Source: Synchiropus splendidus | Lineage: Eukaryota > Chordata > Actinopteri > Syngnathiformes > Callionymidae | NCBI RefSeq assembly: GCF_027744825.2 | Contig: NC_071347.1 | Location: forward strand, 10,849,501-10,913,500 | Direction: 5' to 3' | DNA length: 64,000 nucleotides | Shown here: positions 1 through 13,095 of the stretch, one piece after another | How the letters are laid out: each line of letters opens with the position of its first letter | Numbering within the stretch: the first letter of the stretch is position 1 | Program-made: the position numbers and the translations under genes | The notes under the pieces: model-generated | What the model was told of the DNA's origin: nothing | Databases searched by the model: none | Seen by the model: the letters and a program-made list of their open reading frames with translations, nothing else

Positions 1-3000
1 AGTGAAATGGAAAAATAATTTAATCATTGAACGCAATATAAACAGACATTCAACTGCGTTCCCCCACGGAGATGCTTGGGAAGTATGGCGCATTGATTGC
101 TGCTAACATGGTTTTCCCGTCCCTAAATGACCGGAGTCCACGCGGGTAATGAGTTGGAACCTTTACCAGTAAGGACTTTACTCCGCCTCCGTCATCGCTT
201 CTGCTCATAATTCCTTTGGACAGAATTTGCAGAGGCTGTCGTGGTGGAGGGGGTTTTTCGGTCTGGTGACCCTTATGATCTTGACTCAGCTTCTTTTAGG
301 TGACATGATTCCATTGGCTCCATCTAGCCCAGACCTCCAGCTGTCCTTGGAATGGCCCAGGGCCCAGTCTAAAGTGGCCTGGATAAGGATCTGCTCCAGC
401 ACGTCTGGTGTAGGACGACAGCCATCTTAGGGTCTTGTTGTCTTTGAAGTATGAGATCAACAGTCTGGTTGACGCAGCTGGTCCTTGTTACTGGGCACAG
501 CTTGTAAGTCACCAGTCAAGCTCCACGCTCATCTATCGCCTGGTGACAAAGCAGTCAAATTCAATAGGAGATAGGCTGCTCCTCTGCACTGACACCACAC
601 AAAGGAATTTGAAGGTTGGCAGCAGTTTTTACAATGTTCCTTCAACTCCCTTTCAACTCAAAAACTGCTAATGAACTAGTCTCAACACAAAACTAAACTA
701 AAGCAGTTTCTTCCATGAGAAAAATTTGTGTCAGTCTAGAGGCTTAGTCTGAGTCAGACCTCGGAAAGTTCACCCAAGCGGCAATCTGGTCCAAGCATGT
801 CAGAAAACTGTAAGAAAATGAAACGTGGGATAGATTTACAGTGTGTTACTGTGATAGCTGTGATAGCTAAATGATAAAGAATGTCTTCGATGTAAACAAA
901 ACACCTTTAATTTCATTGGTCTGAAGAGGCTAAATGCTAGTTAGCATGTAAAATTATATTAGCCGCACCATTGTTTATGTCACAGTGTTTAAAGCATGTG
1001 AAAAATAATCACTACTATTGTGGTGGATATGCAAATACATCCCTATTTCAATGATGAACATTGTTACTAACATTATTAGGAGACAAATGAAGAAAACATC
1101 TTGGCATCAATAACATATGATGAGAGCGCAGAGTGTTATGAATAAGGTAAAACATTAGAGCCCGTAATGGAAAAACAGCTCGCGTGATTAATAAAAGGAA
1201 TTATATCTCTTTAAAAATCAGTGTTTTTCCTCTTGCTTTGTATATTCCAAAGCAGGCTACAGTTCTATTTTAACTTATGCAACAGCATCTGGCCCTTCTG
1301 GTAGTCAAATACTTCATTTGAATACAAGCTCTGCTCTGACAGCAATATGGAAGTAAATGAATAATGAAGCTGACACTAACGTTGCCGGAGTCGTACGCAA
1401 ACATGCCGATCTAAATTCTAACGCACAGTAATAAAGATGCATCCACAGCCTGAGAATGACTTCTTTGCTCCGTTTTCGCAGGGAAAGGAATACGCAGATT
1501 CCATTTGTTTGTGTGCATGACAGACGTTTTCTTTCCACCAAATTGTTTACTTCACTAAGGCCACTATAGTTGCATTATGTTTGCAGACATTGTTGCTAAA
1601 TGTTTTTCTTTCCTCGAGCCCTTGAATGTGACTTAACTGCAAATCTATTTAGCTGAAGAAGAACAAAAACAAATAGGACGCTAAAGACTGTGGAATAAAA
1701 ACCTGTGTGTGCGAATGAGGAAGCCGGGGCCCAGTCCAGTGTTGTGTGTGAGATGAGAATCCCTGAGTTAATAGATTCTTGTCCCTGGTGCTTTTAAGTG
1801 TGTTGATCTCCTTCAATAACATGCTGACACCTTCAAACTTGCACCTTTAAGCACAGGGGCTGGCATGGTGCACTGAGCCTCCTTAGCACTGCAAACATTT
1901 GGCTTCAAACATTACTTCACCTATTCAGCTGATACTTCCTTCCCATTCACTCCTCTCAAATTTCCTGCCTCTCATGGGTCGTAGATATTTATGCTTGCAG
2001 ATGCAGTTTGTTTAACTCCAGCATGAAATATTTGTATTACAATCGCCTCCCTCACTGCTTGTGGAAGGACCAAGGGATCCATAAAATCTCTGATAATAGA
2101 GGCGCTTTATGTACTGTCTTAATGTTCTCCTCTCCTGGTCATCCACGATGGGCAGCAACTAACAGCTATTTTATTAATGATCAATAATTGAAACAACTCC
2201 TGGGATGATAAACCAAACCATTTCTTTCATATCAGCTCTTTTTAGATTGCAGATATTGACCCCAGTGTAGAATTAATGTGTTTCACATCTTATTAAAGGA
2301 AAGTAAAACTACTTTTTTTGTGATTTGGTTATTGTTATTGGAATAACTACGACAGAACTCTTCATTAAATGCGGTCCTGAAGCTTATCTTTAATTATTTC
2401 TCTTGTCGAATAAATGCAACACCCTCCTTAAATTCAGTAGTTTGGCTGTCAGACCAGGATGTAGCCAATTATTATTTCAAGCGGTCTAAACACATCTAAA
2501 TTTAATCTTTCCTCTAGAGAGCTTTTGAACCAATCTTCACCCCAAAAAGAGTGGAGTCACTGCAAAACAATGGAGACTCAAACCACCGGGAGTTTTAAAC
2601 CAGTGCGTCTTGCTCATAAATTGGAGCAGATGCCCGTATATGGCCGTATCCTCTGAGCGTCACATTTGCTTTCAGATCCTAATGACGCACCATGGTGGAG
2701 AGCTTAAAATGTGTCTTTAAGAGGCAGCTCAGTCATGCTGACACAACTCCAGGCTGGTGGAGTTGGCCGTGTTGCAGAGCTACTCTCCAGGTGTCTACGT
2801 CACACAATTGGATGGCAATGTGTATTCCAGGATTGATGAATGGACTGGCAACGTTTAGAGTGAGGAGACGGAAAGTGCTAGTTAAAATATGTGAGCTGCC
2901 TTAAACTGATTAAATATATTAGGTGGTCGCTCCTTTTCGCTGCCAAAAAACATCTCTTAAGGGAATTTTACTATGTATTTGTGATGATCATTTATGGACG

Positions 3001-3082
3001 TCCATGTTCCTTGTGTTGGTTTCCGCTGCCCAGTGGCTCCTAGCCTTCTCTGCACACATTGGTTTAATATTAGGATTGTCGA

Positions 3083-3709
3083 TGTCATGGCTGTCTGTGC
3101 GGTCAGACCCAGATGCAGTGGGTACTGGTCGACAGAAGGCTCGGAGAAGAGATTAAATTAAGCATTTAATAAACAAGGAAGAGATTATACACAGACGAAC
3201 AGGAATGAAGAACAAAAGGCGCTGGAACCGGACCACGGACCGGGAACTACATGTAAGGGCAGGGGGAAAACCTGGAACAGAAGAGAGGCGAATTATAATC
3301 AAGCCTACAAAACGGGGAGAACACAAACACACTCGGAAGCGAACTCGCGAGGCCAAATCAACAGAAAGCGCTCGGTGGTGGAGAACACACACACACACAA
3401 GGAAATAACTATATCTCTAAGAAAACAAATGTGAGATCTACAAAATACTCACACACTGATCAACCGGAGATTGAAAGTGAAGAAACAAAGCGTGAAGAAC
3501 GAGAACTAAGGAGGCGGCTGAAAAGGAAATCAAGCGCGCACAGAATTTTTAATATTCGAGGAAGCTTGACGGGAGAGTGAAGTCTTGGGAGAGTTTTACC
3601 ATTGGAACGCGAAGAAACCATCTGGCGACACAAGCTGGCATCGAGGAGTTGATATCTGGGTGAGTCCGATTACCAAGTGCATGCCAGCTGTGTCGCTCAG
3701 AAAGCTGGA
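3083..3709. repeat. Dispersed repeat, copy A
   Basis: This segment shares ordered blocks of similarity with 20051-20342. Both begin with GTCATGGC followed by a GA(C)CCAG block. Both carry a GGAGGCG(G)CTGA block and a CACAGAATTT block. Both end with the series CCATCTGGCGACA, TGGCA(C)TCGAGG and GTGTCGCTC. Copy A is about twice as long as copy B, which could be internally deleted. The composition resembles a widespread fish repeat, but I cannot assign a superfamily: there is no recognisable protein and no clear terminal repeat. Confidence 0.6.
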
Positions 3710-3905
3710 GTATGATGACAAGCGGGCATGTCAGTCAAAGTATTTTTTGTTTAAGAAGCTCAATGATGACGCTACTTGTGGTTCATTCAGTCTTTGTTGT
3801 AATACACTGAGACACTGTGCTTTTCAATAAAATTACTCCACATCACAAGTTTGCATGCTAGTAACTGATCAACTAAAGGATGAAAACGAAGGACTATATT
3901 TAGAT

Positions 3906-4130
3906 CAGGGGTGTCCAAACAGGTCCTCAAGGGCTACGGTGAGCGCAGGTTTTTGTTCCAACCCAACAAGCACACATAGCGTCACAGGTCAGGTACCTGA
4001 AGACTGCATTCAGTTGAGTGTCGGTCTGGTGTCGCTCGCTTCAGCTGACACCTCACTGGTTAAGCTTGATCGGATGAAACCACAACCAGCACCCACTGGG
4101 GCCCTTTCTGGAACGCTTTGGAAACCCCTG
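3906..4130. mobile_element. Non-autonomous hAT (Charlie-like) MITE with 8-bp target-site duplication
   Basis: The left end reads CAGGGGTGTCCAAAC and the right end reads GTTTGGAAACCCCTG-like on the same strand, so the ends are inverted repeats beginning CAGGGGT. The flanking octamers ATTTAGAT (3898-3905) and ACTTAGAG (4131-4138) match at 6 of 8 positions, as expected for an aged hAT target-site duplication. The interior includes the phrase GCAGGTTTTTGTTCCAACCC, familiar from vertebrate hAT MITEs. At 225 bp it has no transposase and would have depended on an autonomous relative. Confidence 0.8.
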
Positions 4131-7100
4131 ACTTAGAGGCTGACATCTCGACAACGGAGTCCTGCTTTGATCCTGATAAATACATAATGCGCAATCCAGA
4201 ACAATACAGTTACAAGTTACAACAATAACTGTGGTCTGAGCGCATTGTTTTTGTTGTTGTAAAAATCTAAATAATTCGATTTAAAAGCACTGACAACATT
4301 TAAATGCATCCGGTTTATAGTCACTTTAAATACAGATCCCTGGCAATCGGCAGGATTGGGCCCCTTCAACAATATCAACAAAAAGCAATTTGTGCAAAGA
4401 CGTAGCTCCCCAATGAGCTCACCACAGCCAGTCAACAAATTTCTATTTTTTTTTTTCGTCTGTTTTTGATGGCGTTGGTTTGTTTTTGTGTTCAAACAAG
4501 CTCGAACAGTTATCGATTTGGATGAGACTGTCAGGAAATGTGTTTTGGGGGTGATCCAGGAATTTTTTTTCAGGGATTCTTCAACAATGGGAAATACAGA
4601 GGACCCTCCAAGATTTTTGTATTTTTTTGGAAGGATACTTGAAATTGCCATTGAAAGATCGTGTTCAGAGTGGACTGAAGCAGTATAGGTTCGCTTGAGA
4701 AAGAAGCACGATGATGTTATATTAGGATGTAACCATCTTGAGATCAATAGATGCTGGCAGCATTCACTTAGTGTTGCACCCCTACTACTTACTGCATTTT
4801 CCCTTCCATACTCTATTACCTCCAGCGTCTTTTATTGCTCTGTGCAGTTTCTGGAGCGTTCCCTGTGCTCCTAGGATAATACTCTCGTTTCTCTGCTAAG
4901 CATCACACAGTACCACTTCCTCGCCGCTGCCTCTTCCTCTTCTCTATCTCTCCTCTGAAGATATTTGTGTTTTAGTATCTGTGCTTCTCCGTTCACTCGC
5001 TTCGCTTTCCTCTCATCACTATCCAACACACACAGAGCATCCTTGTACTGTGGGCAGTCTCTGTGTGCTCTCCAGACACAACTTTTTCATACAAGCAAGC
5101 CACTTAGCAGCTTTATATAGCAACTACCCACGGAGAGGATTAACGGCAGGGACCATCAACAGAATAGCTTCCGGTGACACGGCACACACTCCCATTCCCA
5201 GCTCATACATAGATATATACTCAAGCGGAGCTGAGCTCGTGCTGAGAAGGGGCACTTTTATTAAAATGAAATATGATTTATTTCAAATGGGCTCTTATAG
5301 AATAAAGATCTATATAAATGTACAAGGTATTCAGTAGAAGCCGAGTGTTGCTGTGACTACTAAACATCTTGTGAGAGCAAGTTTATTTGTTTCAAAATGA
5401 GGGCAGGAACAGGTAAACTGCAGTCTAATGTGAGGCAAGGGAAGACTCTTCAGCACATAGTGGAAGCACTGCCTTCTTGTTTTGCATCTTGAGCTGCATA
5501 ATCGGGAGCCACACAGCGAAAGGATTCCAGATGATTTTCGGAATGGAGTTGGTTATTACATTTCCTTCCCACGGTCCAAAAACAAGCAGTTTGATTGGTG
5601 ACTCAAATGGCGTCATCCTGATGATGAGCAGGCAGTATGGATAGACTCCGCCCGCTTTGCGATAGAAGAGGTAGAAATGAATGACAGAGCTTTTCAAATT
5701 CAGATTTTGGTTTTGCAAAAAGTGTTTGAGCTGCAATTCTCTCATTGCAGTGAGGCTGAGAGAGAGTGGGGAGATGAGGAGGGAGGGGCAGGGTGAGTTT
5801 GATAGTCACCATCCAAACATTTTGAACGGGTGGGATCAGAAGCAGAATCAGGATCCCACCAACTAGGAAAGCCTCTTGGAATAACGTGCCGTCATGAACA
5901 AAAACATACTACTACTAATAATAAAAATAACAATTAAATAATAATAGAAGTAACTAAAAAATAAATACTGTACATTTCACAATTCTGTACATTTCACAGG
6001 TGACTCCAATGATTCACTAGTTGTTAGAACTTTTTATTAATTGGTGACCAAGTTGAACTGCTGCAGAAAACCCTACTTTTGTGAATAGAAAACACATTTT
6101 CAATGAGCTTAAATGTCTTTTCTCACCAGTGTGTTGACAGCTATTTAGCATGCTAGGGTGTCAGTTCACAAGACTCAACTTCATTCTTTCAAAAAAGGCT
6201 CCATGCAAGTGCAACTCAATATCACCAATTATTCTTTCTCATGGTACCATTATGGTCTGCATTATTTGTTCTGAAGGTACTTTCATGGTTGAAGATGAAT
6301 TGCCTCCAAGCATGAGGCCGTTCACAGGCGGTCAGTACGAGTGCACCACCAAACAAAATGGGAAATCTTCTCACTGCTATTGAAACGCTAAATGCGCGGT
6401 AAAAGAAGCCACGTAGCACAAGCGCTGTTTATTTGATGGCCCGGTTTGTCTCGGTCAAGTGAGGCAGGTGGTGTCACTTTCCTCCTGGTGGGCCTCGGCT
6501 CACCGCCGCTCTGATTTAACTCGCCAGATCAGAGAGAAGTCACACACACACACGCGCGCGCCTGCAGCCTCTCTGGAACATGCTAGGCTAGCAGACACTA
6601 GCAAAACACAAACACGCCAGTGCATTCTTCATTATCATGCCGGAGCTTATGGTCTGTAATTATCTGCCGTGGCTCTGATTAGTTTCTGTAACAAGCTTAT
6701 TAGATGGAGTCTTGTAAAATCATCTCCACTATTACCACAGAGACATGGCTGGGAAGCACAGCAGCACCAAGAGGCACGGAGAGGTGTCTCATATTGCTCT
6801 TTTCATGGAGTTGCACGCCGACTAAATGTTAAGTGTCGCGGCTGTGATTCCTCCTGATGAAGTGCCTTTTTAAAAGGCGTCATTTGGCAATTGAATCATT
6901 ATCAGTTCTCCTGATTCCTCACAACGGCTGGTTATATCTCATGACGCAGGGCGGTGTGGCTTGAATTGCATAAACTGTGCTGTCGACATTTCAGTTGATA
7001 GCATCAGAACATTGATTAGTTCCTCCTCCCCCACCAAACAGCGACTTTAATCCCACCAGCTTCACGGCCCGAGTCAAAACTCTTTGCCTCACGGAGTAAC

Positions 7101-10100
7101 TTTAAAGCCTAAGTGGAAAGGCAGATGAATTATTTCCTCTTGCTTCTTCTTCCCTCTGTTATTATCCCTCTAACAATCCCTTTAGGAGCTGTCACACACT
7201 TAGGCGCTATTGTGCAGCGGTGGTGAGCGCTGAAGCCAGTCCGACGCGGAAAACATTGCATTTTTCATCAAAATGTGTCTTAACTCCAATCCGAGTTTGA
7301 AATAGAAATTTGGGGTATCAGCAGCCGTTCTTCGTCTTCCAGCTCATATGAGCGAGTCGCTCTGGAAGGTCTGCCGCTGCAGTTTCCCAGTTGATATGTT
7401 TCTTTTTTCTCCATTTATTTTTTTCTCTTCACAAAATACTTGTGCTTGTCACTGCCAAGATATATTTTAATTGCAGCGTGGTTGGGGGTAAACTTTAACA
7501 AGGGTTGAGAGGCTGCTAAGCAGATGTTCACTGGTCTATCAAGACAGGAACCACAGCAAGTGCGATGTTTTTCTTTCTCAAGTCCGACTGTTGCAATTTA
7601 TTAATTAAACCATTACATTTGCTTTCCAACGGATAAAGCTTAGGTGCCTTTTAAGTTTAATATCACATGTCAATACTGTATTGACTCGCGCCTTTGCAGT
7701 CATCCAGATGGCTTTGGTTCCTAAGTATTTTAGGCTGGCTTCTGCTCAGAACGAATTATGCATGAAAACAATGTACCGCTTTAACTCTCTCCCTTCTTAT
7801 TGACATTAAGCTCCTTTCATTTGTATTGTTCTTGGCCAGTTTGCTTAATTTCTCCACTTTTTTTTTCTTGTCTGTGTCCCTTCGAGTTTGATAACCTGGA
7901 GTATGACTAGTCGAACAGCACCTTAACAACGCAGTCAATGCCGATGACAGCCATGTTCAGCGAAACAGAACCTCAGCTAGAAACCTCACTTGTTTTGAAG
8001 AGGGAAGCAGAGATGCTAGGCCTACGACTTGAGTGCATGAATGTGGTCTGCGTCGTGTATACTTGAGTCTGTCGATGTCAAGTGCATGCCCCGTCATCAG
8101 TAGCAATGGTGACACTTTTCCAGGGCTGAACAGAAGATTATTATTGCCATGGCGTCACTCGACAATGCCACTGTTTTCCCTGTAATTGCTATATGGATCA
8201 GAGACGTGGCCTCTAAACAAGATCCTGGCAGTGCTACATGACAGATTTGACAGCCGAGCACTGCGGAGGATTGAAGGAATCCCAACATGTCACCAACGCC
8301 AAGCTGCGTGAAAGAACTGGACAGTCTCCTAACAAGTGTTGTGTCCAATAGCTCCTGCACCTCCTATTTGAGCGTCCGATACGGGCGCTCCCAGACTTCG
8401 ACTCGGTGCCTGGATTAGGTGAAGGGCTGAAGATCGGAGACTAGAGCCACACAAAATCCAAAGACCTACATGTTGCTAGCGTTGGGGTGCCAGATCCTGA
8501 AAGACTTGCCCAGGACTGGAGATGAAGAATATCGGTGAACATCGGTGGCTCGACACGCTATCTTGAGTCTTAAGTTTTAAAAGTAGAAACATCTCACGGC
8601 TTCATGTGGACTTGGGTAAGGTTATCAATAACTGATCGATCTGAAAGGGGACAGCATGCATATTTCCTTCTTTGTAATTTGTTATTCTGCGTTGTGCCCC
8701 TTAAACTTTGCTCTTGGTACTTTATTGACTGGCACATGTTTATTATTTATCAGCATTTACACTGTTGGAGTTATCACTTGCTGCGTCAGGGATGTGTTCA
8801 AATGTGTGATGTTTGTCGTCTCACATCCATGTGTTATCACATTCTTTGTCGGTTTGGCTAAATCCATACAAATGATAAAACCCTGACGTCGACTATGCTG
8901 AAGAACTATCTACTATACCCAAGGAGGATCATGATAATCCCATTACAGAGGGCAGTCAGTTTGCATTCTTCCTCCAGTGTTCCCATCTGATTCCTCTAGG
9001 GGGTCTACTGTGCACCCATAGCTTTTATTGTTTTGCGTAAGATATAATAAAGCAAAGCAGAATGTTGTGCGGAGGGAGAGCGGCGCATCTGTTGAGCTGG
9101 CCCGAAGGTAGCGACCGAACATTAGAGGCATCAGAACTCCTGCTGCTTACGTCTCAGATTAAAAGGTACACATTTAGCCCACGGTCACACACAGCCGACC
9201 GTTTACGTAATGGGATTTTAAACATGGAGTTTCTTTAAGCCCTCAGGTGACTTACCTGTGTCAAAGCGTGAAGTGCTGCGTGGGAAAAAAGTATGAGAGG
9301 ACGCCTGGCAGATGAATTCTGATGTTAGCTTGCTTGACCTTTGAAGAAGAAGTGTGTCAGGAAAGATCTTGTCGTTTCTGAGTTGAAGCAGATGTCAGCA
9401 TATAAAACTAGTTGGCAGCTTTTGAGATGTTATCTTATTTGATAGGATCGCTGCTAACATTCATGTCTAATAATACTGCGCTGTTTCCCCCCCAAAATAA
9501 ATAATATGATGTAATCTCAGTCGTATTTGAACAAGCTTGTCTGTTCTAGAAGAAAAAGCTGTGTCAGATACCCTCCAACAAGTCTCTGTTTCCGCCTTTG
9601 CTTGGATGTTACTCTGTTTTCCTTATGTTTACCCTGGTGAGGGGAGAGTGAGGTGGTAATTGGATTCCAGGAATCTTCTTATTCTCTTCAGTAAGGCAGT
9701 GTGCAGGCGACAAAAAGCCTCCAGCCATGAGGCATCATCTTATCCCCTGTGGGAAGATCAAGGTAACTTAACACGGGCTGGCTGTGTGAGACTGGCTTAG
9801 ACACTCTCCCAGTGGAACCTGGGTGACTAGAGGCCTGGATGAGAGCCACTTTTGGAAATGGACGGACAATGGCGTACAAGCTGTTTTTCTTTGCTCCAGC
9901 TCGGACAGGCTGTGAATTCCTCAATAACAATTCAACTAATGAATCACTCAGTATTAACATATTTTTTGAATGACTTGAAATTCTGCTCTGAGGTGAAAGC
10001 ATATTTTTAAGATTAAAATATGTAATCCTTTTGTCAGATGCATGGCTGAGCTGATTTTCTGTTTCTCTTCATGGGTCCACACCACCTTAGCCTGGCCTCC

Positions 10101-10651
10101 CTGTCTTCACACCTTTGTACTAAAGCTGTCCCCCTCATATACTGGCTCATTGGTCATTGTTGTCATTGTACTTTTGTTGATGTGTGTAACAGGTTCCATC
10201 AATCATGGACATTTTTAACTCAATGCCCGCTGGCTTGTCAAAACAGAATAAATAATGAAGCTGTCCAGTGTTTTGAAGGAACATGAATGGTGTGTGTGCT
10301 CGACCGTCTTCTCATTTCATTCCAATGCCACTGGGACTGCTGTTTCTGATGTGAATATAAGAAACATGACCATAACGTTATAGGAACTTTGACAGATTTG
10401 TCACGAGAGTGAGTCATTCTCATTGAGCTGAGAAGTTGCTACCGACAATGTGGAGCTGTTTTCTATCACGGCATGTAAACATCCTCTGTAGGGAATTGTG
10501 ATCGCACATTGGTACACCCCATGTCGACGGGCTGCTTGTCTGTGCTCATGATCCCCCAGCTGCCTTTATCCCGAACACAAACCCACAGGTGCATGACAGC
10601 TGTCACTTTCAATAACCATAGCATCCTCACTATCTCTGTGCTCTCCCTCAG

Positions 10652-10849
10652 GCCCAGACTGGTACCTCAATAAGGTGAAACTAAGGATCATTGATGTCAA
10701 TGACAACGTCCCAGTGTGGAGGATGACGCCGTACCCGTACCTGACCGGCGTGTCTCCAGAGGCCCCTGCGGGAACGATCGTCTACCAGCTGCAAGCTCAC
10801 GATGGGGATGAGGGCAGGAGTGGAGAGGTGGAATACTTTTTGTCAGACG
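10652..10849 (+). CDS. Neural-cadherin-like (type III cadherin) gene, exon 1 of window
   Basis: This 198-bp internal exon encodes the end of one cadherin repeat and the start of the next. After two bases completing a split codon it reads PDWYLNKVKLRIIDVNDNVP, a canonical final beta strand plus a DXNDN calcium linker. Next come the first strands of a new repeat (TGVSPEAPAGTIVYQL) and a DGDEGRSG calcium loop. The acceptor is CCCTCAG and the donor is GTAAGC. The exon starts in phase 1 and ends in phase 1, continuing exactly into exon 2. Cadherin repeats are extracellular adhesion modules that bind calcium between successive domains. The upstream exon is not visible in the window. Family membership is very secure; the type III assignment relies on the later exons. 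Confidence 0.93.
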
Positions 10850-12759
10850 GTAAGCTCACACACAAACCCGTACAGGTGGGAGGAAGCAGTGTGAGCTGTC
10901 GTTTAAGGATTGTTTGACAAGCTACAGTAGAGGGAAATAGATGCAAGATGTCAGACAGGCATGGAGTCACTCAGACTGGTTGCCAGAGGCGTTCACAAAT
11001 CCCTGTTCACTCTTTTGAGGCCCATTATTCTTTGTCTCTCTTTCAACATCAGTATATCTCACACTCAGTCCTACACACCTCCTGCAGGATATCGCCATCC
11101 TGAATCCACAAAAACTCAGCGTTCAGCTGAGCAACTTTATTCCCTCCATTAAAACTGCTAATAAATATCGTTTCAAAAGTCAGACACTCATCTAAACATA
11201 GCGGCAGACTTTTTGGCACTCACGCTAAAGAGTGAAGTATTACTGTATGAGGAAAGTCCTCACTGCATTGTGTGGCATTATTATTATGGGCATTTTTAAC
11301 TGTTTTCCCAAAGGCCCTTATATTCTCTGTACCACATGAAACGCATTTATCCTTCTGCTCTTCTGTTCCGCTGTAATCATGAAAAACCCATCGCCAACAA
11401 TTAACACTGTTACTCTGGAAGGCTGCCAATATGTCGACCCCCTGGTGGTCAGGGGATCGCTGTTTGTTGGCACGTTTGACAGGGTGGAGGGGTGTGTTAA
11501 TCCTGCCAATGGGGCCTTGTAAAACCTCTGACTCACATTAGTCAATTGCACAGCTCCCCGATGTCAGTTAAACCGTAATTACCACACGAAATCCACAGTT
11601 TATGTCGGCATGCTAAGAAGTCTTGTAAAGACGTGAGGTCTACCCCCAACGGCGCTAAATCACCTCCCTACAAGTAATCTAAACATAATGTTGGGACTGC
11701 AATCATTCATTTAACCCTCTTATCGAGCGCTTATCTGTCACAATCTCAAGAGGATGAGAGAAGCTTGCCTTTTTGATCAGTGAGGTCAGCCTGTCTGGCC
11801 CCATGTACAGCTGTGACCACTGGCACCAAGAGAATGTACGCTACAACACTGAATGTTGCCGAAAGCTGAGGAATTGATTTTGCTTTCCTTCATTCATCCT
11901 GTTTGTTTGATAGCTGGATAATGACTTTATTACAAATGTACCATTTGTTCAGCAGCATCTACATATTTCAAATTGATAATAAGATAAATCCGACAACCCA
12001 CCCCCACAGTATACATGTTTGAACTGATGTTCCTGTAAATTTTGGGTTTGGTCAACGGCCACATGTTTTCAAAAACACAAAATAGTGGGTGCTTACGCTG
12101 ATATCGATGTGAAATTTGGGCCACTCACATACAATGTAATGTTTTTTTGGGAGGAGTAAATGCAAATAATGTTTCCCACAATAGTATAACCCCCGACAAA
12201 ATACGTCTCCCTCAAAAAACAAAATAAATTCAAAAACGAAAACAGATGTTGATGTTATTTCAGGCTTGTTTGGGCTTCCATTACGATGAGCACCAAACTA
12301 TTGCAGACAACAATACAGAAAACAAAAGAGAAAACATGATCCTGAAAGAAGACAAACCAGAAACTAAGAAGAACTTAATTTGATCATTTTAGCTGCTCAC
12401 ACTGTTATGTCTGCTGATTATGACAAATGCAATACACTGCAGTAGGTCAGTTCAACTCCTCCGATGTTGGAGACACTCGATTAATGCTACAGCGACTACC
12501 ATGGTAATCATAGTCGACTACAGAAAGCATAGAAGGAGGACACCAGTGGTCATTTTCTTGCACCATTTGTCATCGGATCTGCAAACAATTCAGCACTGAT
12601 GGACATGCTCTCATGCGACATCTCACACACCCACACTTTAAATGGCCCAAAGTTTAACTGCCACACTCTGTGACATTACAATCCAACCATATTCTATGAA
12701 TTGCAAACTCCAAAATTGGCTTCTTCTTCATTATGGGCGAACGTGTTACAGCACCACTT

Positions 12760-13095
12760 TCAGGTATAGGTCAACCGATATATCAGACGTTTTTGTTGCA
12801 TTTTCACTTATCGGTCCACATCACTATCCGCCTACATGATATTTGTCCAATTGTGCCCTCTTGAGTTAAGAAGCTAATTCAGGCCTCTGGCAAAGTACAA
12901 AATATTTTTGTGAATTCATGTTTTCATCAGTCATAGATACATCTCTATTTTTCTTATGGAAAGTTTGCAAACAAATAAATATCTCCACATTGTAATTTTC
13001 TTAACAGCCAAAGCCAAATATCGGCTCAGAATATCGGCCTAATATCACTTATTGGCTTTCCTAAGTCACGGAATTTCAATGTCGGTATTGGTACT
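12760..13095. repeat. Degraded interspersed repeat with ATATCGG motifs
   Basis: The left side contains AGGTCAACCGATATATCAGA and a following TTATCGGTCCACATCACTAT. The right side contains AATATCGGCTCAGAATATCG and a further TATCGG-like unit. Recurrent CCGATAT/ATATCGG words at the two sides are typical of a non-autonomous DNA transposon family common in fish. The boundaries are approximate and I could not identify target-site duplications. Confidence 0.45.

Larger units (their letters stand above)
1..10651. other. Upstream intron or 5' flank of the cadherin gene, no convincing exon
   Basis: No open frame in this stretch reads as a cadherin repeat or another family I recognise. The first exon in the window needs an upstream exon ending one base into a codon, so at least the right-hand part should be intron. 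I recognise a dispersed repeat at 3083-3709 and a small hAT-type MITE at 3906-4130, listed separately. The remaining DNA is AT-rich, with short runs such as CA around 3391 and 6540. A weak exon-like segment near 2751-2856 is discussed under findings. Confidence 0.6.

Noticed and set aside
227..430. 67-aa frame with a hydrophobic start, resembling a signal peptide
   Set aside because: The remainder has no family resemblance, no splice site in a useful phase follows, and such frames are expected by chance.
4217..4747. 176-aa minus-strand frame and an overlapping 66-aa plus-strand frame (4488-4688)
   Set aside because: Low-complexity Lys/Asn-rich reading on one strand and no recognisable domain on the other; no splice context.
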